Of a stretch of DNA of 64,000 bases, positions 44,949-54,314 are shown one piece after another. Under the pieces are notes generated by a model. That model ran no database searches. It was not told the DNA's origin and worked only from the letters and a program-made list of their open reading frames with translations. The stretch lies in NCBI GenBank assembly GCA_963769765.1, contig CAVYNA010000003.1, positions 1-64,000 of the forward strand. Direction: 5' to 3'. The number at the start of each line of letters is the position of its first letter. The stretch's first letter is position 1. Origin of the DNA: Bog-756 sp963769765. GTDB taxonomy: Bacteria; Actinomycetota; Acidimicrobiia; Acidimicrobiales; RAAP-2. The translations under genes and the position numbers were made by a program.

Positions 44949-45159
44949 TGTCGTCAGAGGACCCACTCCACCGATCTCGTCGTTCGCACGGGAGTCGAAC
45001 GGAGTGCGTCCAGATCGCGAGCGACAGGGGCCTCCAGGCGAAACGCTCCTGACCAGCGACGACGCCCACGCGCAGCCCTCGTGACCGGCCTTCAGAGCTT
45101 CTCCGGTCTCTCGGGATGGCGCATCTCAAGATCCCCTCTGAACTGGTCGATTGTCCACC

Positions 45160-47793
45160 ATGACTTCGGACGGGCTCCGCCGGGCCATCTCGGCCCAATT
45201 CAAGGGTGCCCACTGGGCGGCCGTGATCTTCATGGGCCCCCTCGCTGCGGCCGCCATCCTCGTGCTCCGCGAGTTCAACCTGGTCGCCCACTCACCCCTC
45301 TGGCTGATCCCGCTCCTGCTCGTCGGCGGACAGTTCCTCACGATGGTCACCGGCGGGCTCTGGGGCGCCTCACCCACCCGGCCCCGCCTCCATCTCTGGA
45401 TCGCCTCACAGTCGATCGTCGTCACGGCCACCATCTACGCAACCGGATGGGGACCGGCGCTCGCGATCGGGCTCGTCCTCGTCGGCCAGGACACGCTGGC
45501 ACGTGCGGGATCGACGTCCGAGCGAGTGATCTTGACCTGGACGATGAGCTGCCTCGCCGGCGGCGAGCTCCTGATCGCGCTCGGTTGGGCGCCCTCGCTC
45601 ATCCCGGTGCCCCAGGTGCACGGTCTCGCGGTCCTCATGGCGATCGGGATCGCCTTCTCCTACCGCTCCCTCCGCTCCGCCCTGGTCGAGCGCGAAGAAG
45701 CGGCCGCGCTCACCCTCAGCCGAGAGCGTCGATTCCGCGCACTCGTGCAGAGCTCGTCCGACCTGGTGTTCCTCACGGATTCGACTGGGAAGGTGACGTA
45801 CGCAAGCCCGTCGTGCCGTCGGATCCTCGGGTATGAGCCGGAGGAGATGATCGGCGTCGAATCGAGAGACCTGGTTCTGCCGGATGATTTCGAGCAGTTG
45901 AACACGATGTTCGAGGAGAAGCTGTCGCAGCCACGTGGGTCGATCGAATACACCGTGCGGGTCCGACGTGCGGACAGATCGTGGTGCTGGCTCGACATTC
46001 TCGCCACCAATCTTCTCGAGGATCCCGATGTCCGGGGGACGGTCATCAACGCGAGGGATATCACCGAGCGCCGGGCTCGTCTCGAGCGCCAGAGCGCCAT
46101 TTCAGATCTCGGGCGCGAGTTCCTCCGTGCTCGGACGCTCGCCGAGTCGGTCGATCTCGCGACGACCGTGATCGGCCGCGTGCTCCACTCCGGGCAGGAC
46201 GAACGCACCGGCACCGAGACCGGCACCGACCACCTCAGACCTCCTGTGCGTATCGTGCTCGCCGACTCGGGTGATGACGAATGGGAGCATCGCTCTGAGG
46301 CCATCGCTCCGAGCACGCGGGTTCCAGTAGGCAATCCGGACCAGCCGCTCGGATACATCGAGGTCAGGGATGACATCGAACCCACCTCAGAGGACGGAAC
46401 GTTCATGGAGGACGTCGCGAACCGCCTCTCCTCGGCAATCGTCCGCATCCAGGCGGAAGAGGCCATCCGTCACCAGGCGACGCACGATCCATTGACGGGG
46501 CTTCCCAACCGCGCGCTCTTCAACGACCGGCTCAACCAATCGCTGAAGCGGCTCCGGCGCACCAGTGGTTTCGTCGCGGTGATGATCGCGGACCTCGACG
46601 GGTTCAAGAACGTGAACGACAGCCTCGGCCACCTGACGGGTGACGCTCTGCTCGTCTCTGTCGCAGAGCGGCTCACCTGCCACCTCCGCGGCTTCGATAC
46701 CATCGCGCGTCTGGGCGGGGACGAGTTTGCGATCCTCTTCGACGAGCTCGAAGGTCCCGAACATTCCGGCGCACTGGCCAATCGGGTGCTCGAAGCACTC
46801 GTGGCGCCCCTGCCGCTTTCCGATCGAGAGGTCGCTATCGGCGCAAGCGTGGGCATCGCGCTCACGAAGAGCCCGAGCACTGGCGCAGATCGGCTTCTCG
46901 CCGACGCAGACGCCGCGATGTATCTGGCGAAGCGCGAAGGGAAGGGCTGCTACCGGATCTTCCAGACCGCCATGCACACCGCAGCGGTGGAGCGCATGAA
47001 CCTCGAGCAAGAGCTCCGGGCCGCGATCCGTGACAGCGGGCTGATGGTTCACTACCAACCGATCATCGACACCCAATCCGGACGGGTGACGTCCTTCGAA
47101 GCGCTTGCGCGGTGGAACCACATGACGAGGGGGTTCGTCCCACCTGACACGTTCATCCCGGTGGCCGAGGAGGCGGGGCTCATCGTGGATCTCGGCCGCA
47201 TGGTGCTCTTCGAAGCTTGCCAGCAGGCACGCTCGTGGCACGAACTCCACACCGAAGCACGGCCACACGTCTCGGTCAATGCATCCCGCCTCCAACTCGC
47301 GAATCCGGAGTTCACCGACCACGTCAGCGGGGCACTCGAAGCGGCGGGTCTCGAACCTGGCAACTTGATCATCGAGGTGACCGAGTCGATCCTCGCCACG
47401 GAGTCCCGACGCATCATCGACACGCTCGACGAACTCCGGAGGACAGGCGTCCGGATCGCGATCGACGATTTCGGCACCGGGTACTCGTCGTTCGCCGCAC
47501 TGGCAGAGCTCCCGATCGACATCCTCAAGATCGACAAGCGGTTCGTCGACCGGCTTCTCGACGACGACCAGGGCCGGGGGTTCGTCAATGCGATCATGCA
47601 GCTCGCCGAGACACTCCACCTCGAGACGACGGCCGAAGGTGTCGAGGAGATCCGCCAGCGGGAGGTGCTTGCTGAGCTCGGCTGCACCAATATCCAGGGG
47701 TACCTCTTCTCGCGGCCGCTCACCGGCGAGAAGAGTCACGATTACCTCGCGCTCAACGCGAGCATCTCCGCCCGGAGCTTCGCCTTCGACTGA
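45160..47793 (+). CDS. Membrane PAS-GGDEF-EAL cyclic di-GMP signalling protein
   Basis: 877 residues from ATG 45160. The first 190 residues hold about six transmembrane helices. A PAS domain follows (RFRALVQSSSDLVFLTDSTG) with a PAC-like tail, then a variable segment, GGDEF at residues 519-523 with an inhibitory RxxD site (510-513) five residues before, and an EAL domain beginning FEALARW (Glu647) with IDDFGTGYSSF, LKIDKRFV and TTAEGVEE. Both active-site sets look intact, so the protein could make and degrade c-di-GMP in response to a PAS-sensed signal. Single gene with its own terminator region at 47822. Confidence 0.93.
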   Translation: MTSDGLRRAISAQFKGAHWAAVIFMGPLAAAAILVLREFNLVAHSPLWLIPLLLVGGQFLTMVTGGLWGASPTRPRLHLWIASQSIVVTATIYATGWGPALAIGLVLVGQDTLARAGSTSERVILTWTMSCLAGGELLIALGWAPSLIPVPQVHGLAVLMAIGIAFSYRSLRSALVEREEAAALTLSRERRFRALVQSSSDLVFLTDSTGKVTYASPSCRRILGYEPEEMIGVESRDLVLPDDFEQLNTMFEEKLSQPRGSIEYTVRVRRADRSWCWLDILATNLLEDPDVRGTVINARDITERRARLERQSAISDLGREFLRARTLAESVDLATTVIGRVLHSGQDERTGTETGTDHLRPPVRIVLADSGDDEWEHRSEAIAPSTRVPVGNPDQPLGYIEVRDDIEPTSEDGTFMEDVANRLSSAIVRIQAEEAIRHQATHDPLTGLPNRALFNDRLNQSLKRLRRTSGFVAVMIADLDGFKNVNDSLGHLTGDALLVSVAERLTCHLRGFDTIARLGGDEFAILFDELEGPEHSGALANRVLEALVAPLPLSDREVAIGASVGIALTKSPSTGADRLLADADAAMYLAKREGKGCYRIFQTAMHTAAVERMNLEQELRAAIRDSGLMVHYQPIIDTQSGRVTSFEALARWNHMTRGFVPPDTFIPVAEEAGLIVDLGRMVLFEACQQARSWHELHTEARPHVSVNASRLQLANPEFTDHVSGALEAAGLEPGNLIIEVTESILATESRRIIDTLDELRRTGVRIAIDDFGTGYSSFAALAELPIDILKIDKRFVDRLLDDDQGRGFVNAIMQLAETLHLETTAEGVEEIRQREVLAELGCTNIQGYLFSRPLTGEKSHDYLALNASISARSFAFD

Positions 47794-47821
47794 GCGTCAG
47801 AGCTCCGATCCTCCGGTGAGA

Positions 47822-47840
47822 CGAGCCCCCGGCGGGCTCG
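47822..47840. terminator. Terminator hairpin between convergent genes
   Basis: CGAGCCC (47822-47828) and GGGCTCG (47834-47840) pair perfectly around a 5-nt loop, midway between the GGDEF-EAL stop (47793) and the end of the leftward phospholipase gene (47859). It could act in both directions. Confidence 0.6.
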
Positions 47841-47858
47841 GTCATCGGTACCGCACGG

Positions 47859-49433
47859 TCATGCCTTCGACATCGAATGGCGCTCCTGGACCGGCATCCG
47901 CTGGGCGTGCGGCAGCGGGTAGGGCGGCTGATCGGTGCCGATCTCGAGCAGGTCGATCGCCGTGCAACCCTTCGACGCGATGAAGGTGGGGTCGTTGCGG
48001 GTCGCCGGCAGCCCGGGCATGGTCGTGTCCATGCTGCCCGGGTGAAGGGTGGCGGTCAGATCGCCGACGGCACCTCGCCGCCACGAAGAGAGATTGGGTG
48101 CCCGCACGCCGAAGCGCTCCTCGAGGAAACGGAGCTGTGAGGTGTGGTCGAAGGTCGACGAGCAGACATGCCCTCCCCGGCTGAACGGCGAGACGACGAG
48201 CAGTGGGACCCGGAAGCCGAGGCCGATCGGACCGTCGATGCCATGTGCGTCGGTCGGCAGGGGCGTGACGGAGACGAACTCGCCTTCGGTCCGCGGGGGT
48301 GCGACGGGCGGGTCCACGTGGTCGAAGAACCCGTCATTCTCGTCGTACATGTGGAAGAGCACCGTGCGCGACCACACGTCGGGGTTGGAGACGAGGGTGG
48401 AGAGCACCTGGTCGGTGAACCACTCGCCGAGGAACGACGGGGCCGGAGGATGCTCGTCGTACCCGACCGGAGCGCTGACCCAGCTCACCTGCGGCAGGGT
48501 TCCGGACCGGACGTCCGCGGCGAACTCGTCGGGGAAGGTGGGGAGGAATGCCTTCTGGTACAAGGTGGTCGTCGGGTCCTCGTACTGCGAGAAGTACGGC
48601 AGGACGCTGTCGGTCGTCAGTCCCAGCTTGCGCATGGTGTCGATCGAGTACAGCGTGCCCGTCGGGTTGTAGTGCTTCCAGGTGATCCCCGCGTCCTCGA
48701 GCACTTCGGGCATGGTCGGCCAGCTCACGCTGAAGAGGGCGGACGGCGCCTGGTTCGTGGTCAGCACCGGTCCGCCTGCCCGCCCCGCGGGGTCGATGGT
48801 GCCGGACATCTGCATCAACCGGTTCGGATGGGTCGGCCCGAGCACCGAGCAGTGGTAGCCGTCGCAGAGCGTGAAGGCGTCCGCCAACGCGAAGTAGAAG
48901 GGGATGTCGTCCCTCGTGTAGTAGCCCATCGTCAACGTCCCCTGCGCGGGTCCCTCGTTGTCGGGCCGGGTGTGGACCTGCACGAACGCGTCCATGGTGC
49001 CGCCGTTGCGGCACTGGTGCTGCGGTCCCCAGTCATGGGTGAGGTCGAAGGTGCAGTCCGCCTCGTCCGTGTGGACGGTGTCGAGATGGAACGGGAGCAG
49101 TCGACCGACCGGGGCACTGGAGGTGTTCGCCGCATACGGCTGCGAGAACGCGCCCAGATCAGCCGCGCCGTGGTCGTCGAAGCCGCGGACACCGGGGTAG
49201 GTCCCGTAGTAGTGGTCGAACGACCGGTTCTCCATCATGAGGAAGATGACGTGATCGATCGCACCGAGGTCGGACCCGGCTGCGGTCGTGGACGCCGCCT
49301 TCGAGATCGACGCCGTCGACGGGCTCCGGCTGCACGCGCTCAGCGCTCCGATCCCCGCTGCGGCACCGGCCGCGAGGAGCTGGCGGCGACTCAGGTGGCG
49401 CGTGAGAGGTCTGTCGAATTGCCTGCTGGTCAC
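47859..49433 (-). CDS. Tat-exported phospholipase C / acid phosphatase family phosphoesterase
   Basis: 524 residues from GTG 49433. The start HLSRRQLLAAGAAAGIGALS is a twin-arginine signal ending in a lipobox-like SAC. The phosphoesterase family motif is VIFLMMENRSFDHYYGTYPG, and FHMYDENDGFFDHVDPP carries further metal ligands. This family includes bacterial phospholipases C and acid phosphatase AcpA; the substrate preference cannot be told. Location: cell envelope or outside. Longer in-frame starts up to 49619 precede the Tat motif but lack support. Confidence 0.9.
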   Translation of the reverse strand: MTSRQFDRPLTRHLSRRQLLAAGAAAGIGALSACSRSPSTASISKAASTTAAGSDLGAIDHVIFLMMENRSFDHYYGTYPGVRGFDDHGAADLGAFSQPYAANTSSAPVGRLLPFHLDTVHTDEADCTFDLTHDWGPQHQCRNGGTMDAFVQVHTRPDNEGPAQGTLTMGYYTRDDIPFYFALADAFTLCDGYHCSVLGPTHPNRLMQMSGTIDPAGRAGGPVLTTNQAPSALFSVSWPTMPEVLEDAGITWKHYNPTGTLYSIDTMRKLGLTTDSVLPYFSQYEDPTTTLYQKAFLPTFPDEFAADVRSGTLPQVSWVSAPVGYDEHPPAPSFLGEWFTDQVLSTLVSNPDVWSRTVLFHMYDENDGFFDHVDPPVAPPRTEGEFVSVTPLPTDAHGIDGPIGLGFRVPLLVVSPFSRGGHVCSSTFDHTSQLRFLEERFGVRAPNLSSWRRGAVGDLTATLHPGSMDTTMPGLPATRNDPTFIASKGCTAIDLLEIGTDQPPYPLPHAQRMPVQERHSMSKA

Positions 49434-49576
49434 CGTCGGTCCCGTCGAGCCCCGCAACCGGGCAACCGTAGCCAATCGGCCGTTCCTCCGCGGTGGCGAC
49501 GCGACGGCGTCTGCCCGTGGCCTTCTCACGGTCTTCCAAGGCATCCGACCGTCGCTCCCCCTAGGGTGACCGACCG

Positions 49577-52261
49577 ATGAGCGACCGAGCCGGTCAGTCG
49601 AAGCACCGAACCGTCGCAATCCTGACGGCCGTCGCCCTCGCCTCCGGCCTTTCCGCCGTCGGTCCGACCGACGGCGTCGGGTCTGCGGCAGCCGCCACCG
49701 GTGCCACCGGCTCGTTCGTGCTCACCGCCACCAATACCGGCGCGGGGTACGCACCGACCTACACCGGCAACGGCCTCCTCGGCATCCGCGTGCCGCCTTC
49801 GGGTCAGGGGTACGCTCCGGGTCCGGTCCCGACCGAGGCGCAGCTGGCCGGGTTCTACGCCCAGGCAGCTGGTGGCATCCAGCAACGTGCAGCCATCCCG
49901 ACCTGGTCCTCGCTCGTCTTCGGCGACGGCGGTCGGCCCGCCCTCGGCGCCGAGGGCGCGACCGCCGACTGGCGCCAGTCGATCGACCTGCACACCGGCA
50001 TCGTCACCACGGGTGCCCGATGGACCGCGCCCGATGGGCACCAGACGACCCTCAGCGAGCAGGTCCTCACCGATCGCGCCCTCCCGGACGTCGGACTGGT
50101 CAAGCTCACGGTGACCCCTTCGTGGTCGGGTCCCGCCACGGTCACCGACGGGATCGACGGGGACGCGGCGACCCTCACCACCCAGACCGACAAGGGCTGG
50201 TCGACCGTGGCGAGGACCGACTGGGAGAGCGTGACGGCCCTCGGCACCGGCATCACCGCCGCCATCGCCAGCACCGTGCGGGTGAGCCCGGGGCTGACGA
50301 CCATCGCGACCCCGGTCGACCAGTCGATCGACCGGAGCGTGGGGCAACAGCTCGCCTTCTCGGTCGTGGCAGGCCGCACCTACACCTTCTCGAAGTACGT
50401 CGCGGTGGTCTCCTCCCAGCAGAACGGTGCACCGGTCGACGACGCGCGACGACGGGTGGGCGCGGCTGCCGCGGCCGGGTACCCGTCGCTCGTCGCCGCG
50501 AGCGACGCGGCCTGGTCGTCCCTCTGGTCGGGTCGCATCGACGTCCTCGGGAACCCGTCGCTCGCCACCGACGTCAACGCGAGCGAGTTCTACCTCTGGT
50601 CCTCGGTCCGCGACGGCATCGATTGGAGCGTGTCGCCCGCCGGACTCTCCTCCAACGGTTACAACGGTCACATCTTCTGGGACGCCGACACGTGGATGGA
50701 GCCGGCGCTCCTTGCGCAACATCCGGACCTCGCCACGAGCATCGACGCCTACCGATCGGCGCGGCTCGAGACCGCCGTCCAGCACGCTGCGGCGAGCGGC
50801 TACCAAGGCGCGCGCTTCCCGTGGGAGAGCGCGCTCGACGGCACCGAGCAGATCCCGCCACCGGCGTCGGTCTTCACCGAAGGGATCTACGAAATCCACG
50901 TCACGGCGGACATCGCACTGACGCAGTGGCAGTACTTCCTCAGCACCGGAGACAAGGGCTGGCTCGCGCGGGAGGGGTGGCCGGTGATCTCGGCCGCCGC
51001 AACGTACTGGGCATCGCGTGCAACGGTCGGTGCAGACGGGGCCATGCACTTGGACGGCGTGACCGGCCCGGACGAGGAGAACGCCGATGTCAACGACGAG
51101 GCCTACACCGACGCCGCAGCCCGCCTTGCCCTGCTCGACGCGGTGCAGGCCGCCCACACGCTGGGTCACACACCGCCGTCAGCCTGGGCCCGCGTGGCAG
51201 CGGCCATCGGGCAGCCGACCGGAGCACCGGTTCCCGAGTTCGCCGGGTACCCAGGGTCGATGGTCAAGCAGGCCGACGTCACCCTCCTCCAGTACCCGCT
51301 CGGGGTCGCGTTGCCTGCTGGGGCGCCGGCGGCGGACCTCAACTACTACGCACCTCGGGTCGATCCCAACGGACCGTCCATGAGCGATGCCGTCAACGCG
51401 ATCGACGCAGCACTCCTCGGGAACCAGGGCTGCGCGAGCTACGTCTACACGCTCCGCAGCGTCCAGCCGTTCATCCGTGACGCCTTCGACCAGTTCTCGG
51501 AGACGCGCACCGGCGGCGCGTTCACCTTCCTGACCGGCATCGGCGGCTTCCTCCAGGAGTTCCTCTACGGCGCCTCGGGGCTCCGTTTCGGAACGTCGTC
51601 GGTGTCCCTCGCCCCGGACCTCACCCGACAGATCGGTGGGATCCGGCTCGAGGGCCTCCGCTGGCACGGCCGTCGCTTCACGGTGACGATCGGACAGCGC
51701 CAGACCACTGTCACGCTCGACCACGGCGCCCCGTTGCCGATCGCGACGCCCTCCGGACTCCATGTGGTCACGTCCGGAGCTCCGCTGACCGTCGGGACGC
51801 ACCGTCCGGACCTCGCGTCGAGTCCGGACCTCGCCCGCTGCGCGGCCACCACCGCGAGCTCATCGGCTCCGGGGAGTCCCTCACTCGCCGCCGTCGACGG
51901 GAGCCCGGCCACGGGCTGGCAGCCGACCGCACTGCCTGCGACCCTGACGGTCCGACTTCCGGGTGGGCGCCACCTCGTCCACGGCGCGAGGATCCTCTGG
52001 GGACGACAGTGGCCGGGTCCGCCGTCCGCGACGCAGCCACCGCCGCCGGGCCCGGTCACTGTGCGACGCGCGGACACCTCCGTGCTCACCGTCTCGACCG
52101 ACGGCCACCACTGGCACGTGGTCGCGCAGAGCGCCGCGACAACCGGGACGCTCGAGGACGACTATTCCTTCGCGCCGGTCGACGCAACCGAGATCTCACT
52201 CCGCCTGACCGGCCCATCGACCGCCGATCCTCCGATCGTCGACGAGCTCACCGCGAATTGA
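49577..52261 (+). CDS. Secreted glycoside hydrolase family 65 protein with C-terminal discoidin-like domain
   Basis: 894 residues. Signal peptide: a basic start, then AILTAVALASGLSAVG and SAAAATG. The N-terminal beta-sandwich has GNGLLGIRVPPSG; the (alpha/alpha)6 barrel has GHIFWDADTWMEPALLAQHP, and LDGVTGPDEENADVNDEAYT holds the catalytic Glu. This is the acid trehalase/ATHL1 side of GH65, so hydrolysis of trehalose or a glucosyl linkage is likely. The last ~170 residues (SPSLAAVDGSPATGWQP onward) look like an F5/8-type (discoidin) carbohydrate-binding domain. A terminator follows at 52295. Confidence 0.88.
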   Translation: MSDRAGQSKHRTVAILTAVALASGLSAVGPTDGVGSAAAATGATGSFVLTATNTGAGYAPTYTGNGLLGIRVPPSGQGYAPGPVPTEAQLAGFYAQAAGGIQQRAAIPTWSSLVFGDGGRPALGAEGATADWRQSIDLHTGIVTTGARWTAPDGHQTTLSEQVLTDRALPDVGLVKLTVTPSWSGPATVTDGIDGDAATLTTQTDKGWSTVARTDWESVTALGTGITAAIASTVRVSPGLTTIATPVDQSIDRSVGQQLAFSVVAGRTYTFSKYVAVVSSQQNGAPVDDARRRVGAAAAAGYPSLVAASDAAWSSLWSGRIDVLGNPSLATDVNASEFYLWSSVRDGIDWSVSPAGLSSNGYNGHIFWDADTWMEPALLAQHPDLATSIDAYRSARLETAVQHAAASGYQGARFPWESALDGTEQIPPPASVFTEGIYEIHVTADIALTQWQYFLSTGDKGWLAREGWPVISAAATYWASRATVGADGAMHLDGVTGPDEENADVNDEAYTDAAARLALLDAVQAAHTLGHTPPSAWARVAAAIGQPTGAPVPEFAGYPGSMVKQADVTLLQYPLGVALPAGAPAADLNYYAPRVDPNGPSMSDAVNAIDAALLGNQGCASYVYTLRSVQPFIRDAFDQFSETRTGGAFTFLTGIGGFLQEFLYGASGLRFGTSSVSLAPDLTRQIGGIRLEGLRWHGRRFTVTIGQRQTTVTLDHGAPLPIATPSGLHVVTSGAPLTVGTHRPDLASSPDLARCAATTASSSAPGSPSLAAVDGSPATGWQPTALPATLTVRLPGGRHLVHGARILWGRQWPGPPSATQPPPPGPVTVRRADTSVLTVSTDGHHWHVVAQSAATTGTLEDDYSFAPVDATEISLRLTGPSTADPPIVDELTAN

Positions 52262-52294
52262 CGATCGCATCACGAGACCGGCGACACGCGAAAA

Positions 52295-52326
52295 CGCCCG
52301 TCCCACGTTCGACCGGGGATCGGGCG
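52295..52326 (+). terminator. Terminator after the GH65 gene
   Basis: CGCCCG with TCCC pairs with GGGGA and CGGGCG (52295-52304 with 52315-52326, one bulge), followed by CTCTCTTT. It begins 34 bp after the stop codon. Confidence 0.65.
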
Positions 52327-52541
52327 CTCTCTTTCAGTTGTACTCCGAGGATCGGACTGTCGGCGGGGGGTGGCGCTCGGCGGAGCCTTCGGGCCCTTTG
52401 CCGTTGCAACGCTCCCACTGCGAGCCGCTTGCCTTAGTTGTCGACCGAGCCTTTCGAGATGTGCTCCCGAACAGTCCCCTGCAATCCGTCCTCAAGATGG
52501 TCCATTGATCTCAAGCCTGGTGGCCACCTCCTCCCGGATCC

Positions 52542-52578
52542 ACCCTCGGGACCCATCTCATACAACGTCCCTGAGGGT
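52542..52578. other. Hairpin in a 430-bp non-coding stretch
   Basis: The interval 52327-52759 has no convincing gene on either strand. It does contain ACCCTCGGGAC (52542-52552) pairing with GTCCCTGAGGGT (52567-52578), an 11-bp stem with one bulged T and a 14-nt loop. No T-run follows. It could be part of a 5' leader of the PLP enzyme gene at 52760; nothing more can be said. Confidence 0.35.
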
Positions 52579-52759
52579 GACTCTGTTCCCATGGTGCGCC
52601 TTCGTGCGGCGGTGCGCAAGAGGCCACGGTCATCTTCTCGATGATCCGATCGCCCCCGATCCGCCTCCCGAACAACAGTCGTCGCGGACGGAGTCGGAGC
52701 ACGACGCGCAACGGTCGTGGAAGCCGGGACTTGTCGGGCGTGTGGCACACTGCTCCGTT

Positions 52760-53701
52760 ATGGGAGCCACTGCCAGGGGTCCGGCGCGGACGGTGCTCGA
52801 CGCCATCGGCGACACTCCCCTGCTCGAGATCGAAGGAGTCTGGGCCAAGCTGGAATTCCTCAATCCCTCCGGCTCGATCAAGGCGCGCATCGCCTCGTGG
52901 ATCGTCGAGCGGGCGGAGCGCGAGGGGCTGCTCCGACCGGGGGACACCATCGTCGAGGCGAGCAGCGGCAACACAGGCAACGCGTTCGCCATGGTCGCCG
53001 CGGTCAAGGGCTACCGCATGGTGGTGGTCATGCCCGAGGGACTGAGCGCCGAACGGGCGACCATCTCGAGGGCATACGGCGCGGAAATCGAATTCGTCGG
53101 CGAGTTCCACGTCGAGGCAGCCGTGCAACGTGCCGCTGCCCTCGGTGAGCAGTCGGGCTGGTTCTGCCCCCACCAGTTCGACTCGGAGTGGAACATCGAG
53201 GAGAACGAAAGATGGCTCGGCCGAGAGATCCTCGACCAGTTGCCGTCCCATCTCTTTCCGGCCGCCATCGTGGCCGGCGTGGGAACCGGTGGGACCCTCA
53301 TCGGACTCGCGCGCGCGATGCGCCAGGTCAACCACGACGTGCGCACGGTCGCCGTCGAGCCCGAGGAGTCCTGCACCATCTCCCGAGGCGTCATCGGCCC
53401 CCACGCCATCGAAGGCATCTCGGACGGCTTCATCCCGGACATCATCTCGAGAAACCTGGGATTGATCGACGAGGTCGTGACGGTCACCGGTGAGCAGGCA
53501 CTCGAGGAGATGCGGCGACTGTCCGCGACCTACGGGCTGCTCGTCGGCCCGAGCTCCGGCGCGAACCTGATCGCCGCCCGCTCTGTCCGCGACCGGCTCG
53601 ACGACGACGGAGCGGTCATCACCGTCCTCAGCGACGAGGGGGAGAAGTACCTCTCCCAGTACTGGATGGCTCCGCCACCTGACCTCTCCGTCCCGCTCTG
53701 A
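52760..53701 (+). CDS. PLP-dependent cysteine synthase/cystathionine beta-synthase family enzyme
   Basis: 313 residues from ATG 52760. The PLP lysine is Lys41 in NPSGSIKARIASWIVE (most cysteine synthases have K-D-R here). The substrate loop is EASSGNTGNAFAM and the phosphate loop GVGTGGTLIGLAR; the ending is LSDEGEKYLSQYW. It is a fold type II enzyme that would exchange the beta-substituent of a serine derivative (O-acetylserine or similar). No cysE is next to it. The exact substrate is open because of the changed K-A-R motif. Confidence 0.87.
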   Translation: MGATARGPARTVLDAIGDTPLLEIEGVWAKLEFLNPSGSIKARIASWIVERAEREGLLRPGDTIVEASSGNTGNAFAMVAAVKGYRMVVVMPEGLSAERATISRAYGAEIEFVGEFHVEAAVQRAAALGEQSGWFCPHQFDSEWNIEENERWLGREILDQLPSHLFPAAIVAGVGTGGTLIGLARAMRQVNHDVRTVAVEPEESCTISRGVIGPHAIEGISDGFIPDIISRNLGLIDEVVTVTGEQALEEMRRLSATYGLLVGPSSGANLIAARSVRDRLDDDGAVITVLSDEGEKYLSQYWMAPPPDLSVPL

Positions 53702-53733
53702 AGTTCGGCGCCGCAGGCACGACGCCGAGGACC

Positions 53734-54117
53734 TCAGCTCTCTGCTTCGGCTCCGTAGACCGCGAGCGCGTAGATGACGAGCAAGGCGATGATCACGTAG
53801 ACGAGCCCCCACACCGGGTAGAAGGGCATCCACCAGATCGCGTCGACCGCGGCGATGGAAGCCGCGACGATTCCGACCCAGCGACCGAGCTGTGACCCGC
53901 CGAGCACCGCGAAGCCGCAGAGGAGAAGGACGGCCGCGACCACAAGGTCGACCCATCCGTACGTCTTCAGGTTCTGCCCGAGGACGGCTCCTTGGAGACT
54001 CACCACGACGACGCCGTGGTACGAGAACGCCCAGATGGCGTCGAACACCTTCATGATGCCGGCGAGGATCAAGATGACTCCCGCGAACACGATCCAACCT
54101 TCGCCGCGCTGTTGCAT
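53734..54117 (-). CDS. Small four-helix membrane protein (DUF7144-like)
   Basis: 127 residues from ATG 54117 with GGAGG 9 bp upstream. Four transmembrane segments (WIVFAGVILILAGIMKVFDA, LVVAAVLLLCGFAVLG, RWVGIVAASIAAVDAIW, GLVYVIIALLVIYALAV). The pattern GWIVFAGVILILAG is typical of a widespread actinobacterial family of unknown role, DUF7144 by memory. Convergent with the PLP enzyme gene. Confidence 0.8.
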   Translation of the reverse strand: MQQRGEGWIVFAGVILILAGIMKVFDAIWAFSYHGVVVVSLQGAVLGQNLKTYGWVDLVVAAVLLLCGFAVLGGSQLGRWVGIVAASIAAVDAIWWMPFYPVWGLVYVIIALLVIYALAVYGAEAES

Positions 54118-54314
54118 GCCACCGCCTCCTTTGCCGGACGCGCCTCGTCGACCGCGCGCGACCCTTCGCGGGACTGTAGGCCGGGAGAGCGGATTCGACC
54201 AGGGCCGTTCGGCCTGAACTGCAGCTGTCATCAGGGGGACGTGCGAGGATCTCCCGTGCACGAGCCCGCGACCGGAGACGGAACCGCATCCCATGTCGTT
54301 CGCCGGATCATCGA

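Noticed and set aside
46387..47739. 450-codon minus-strand frame
   Set aside because: Antisense to the GGDEF-EAL domains, whose motifs are unambiguous.
52434..52748. Short overlapping frames on both strands in the gap before the PLP gene
   Set aside because: No ribosome sites, no motifs, biased Arg/Ser/Pro composition.
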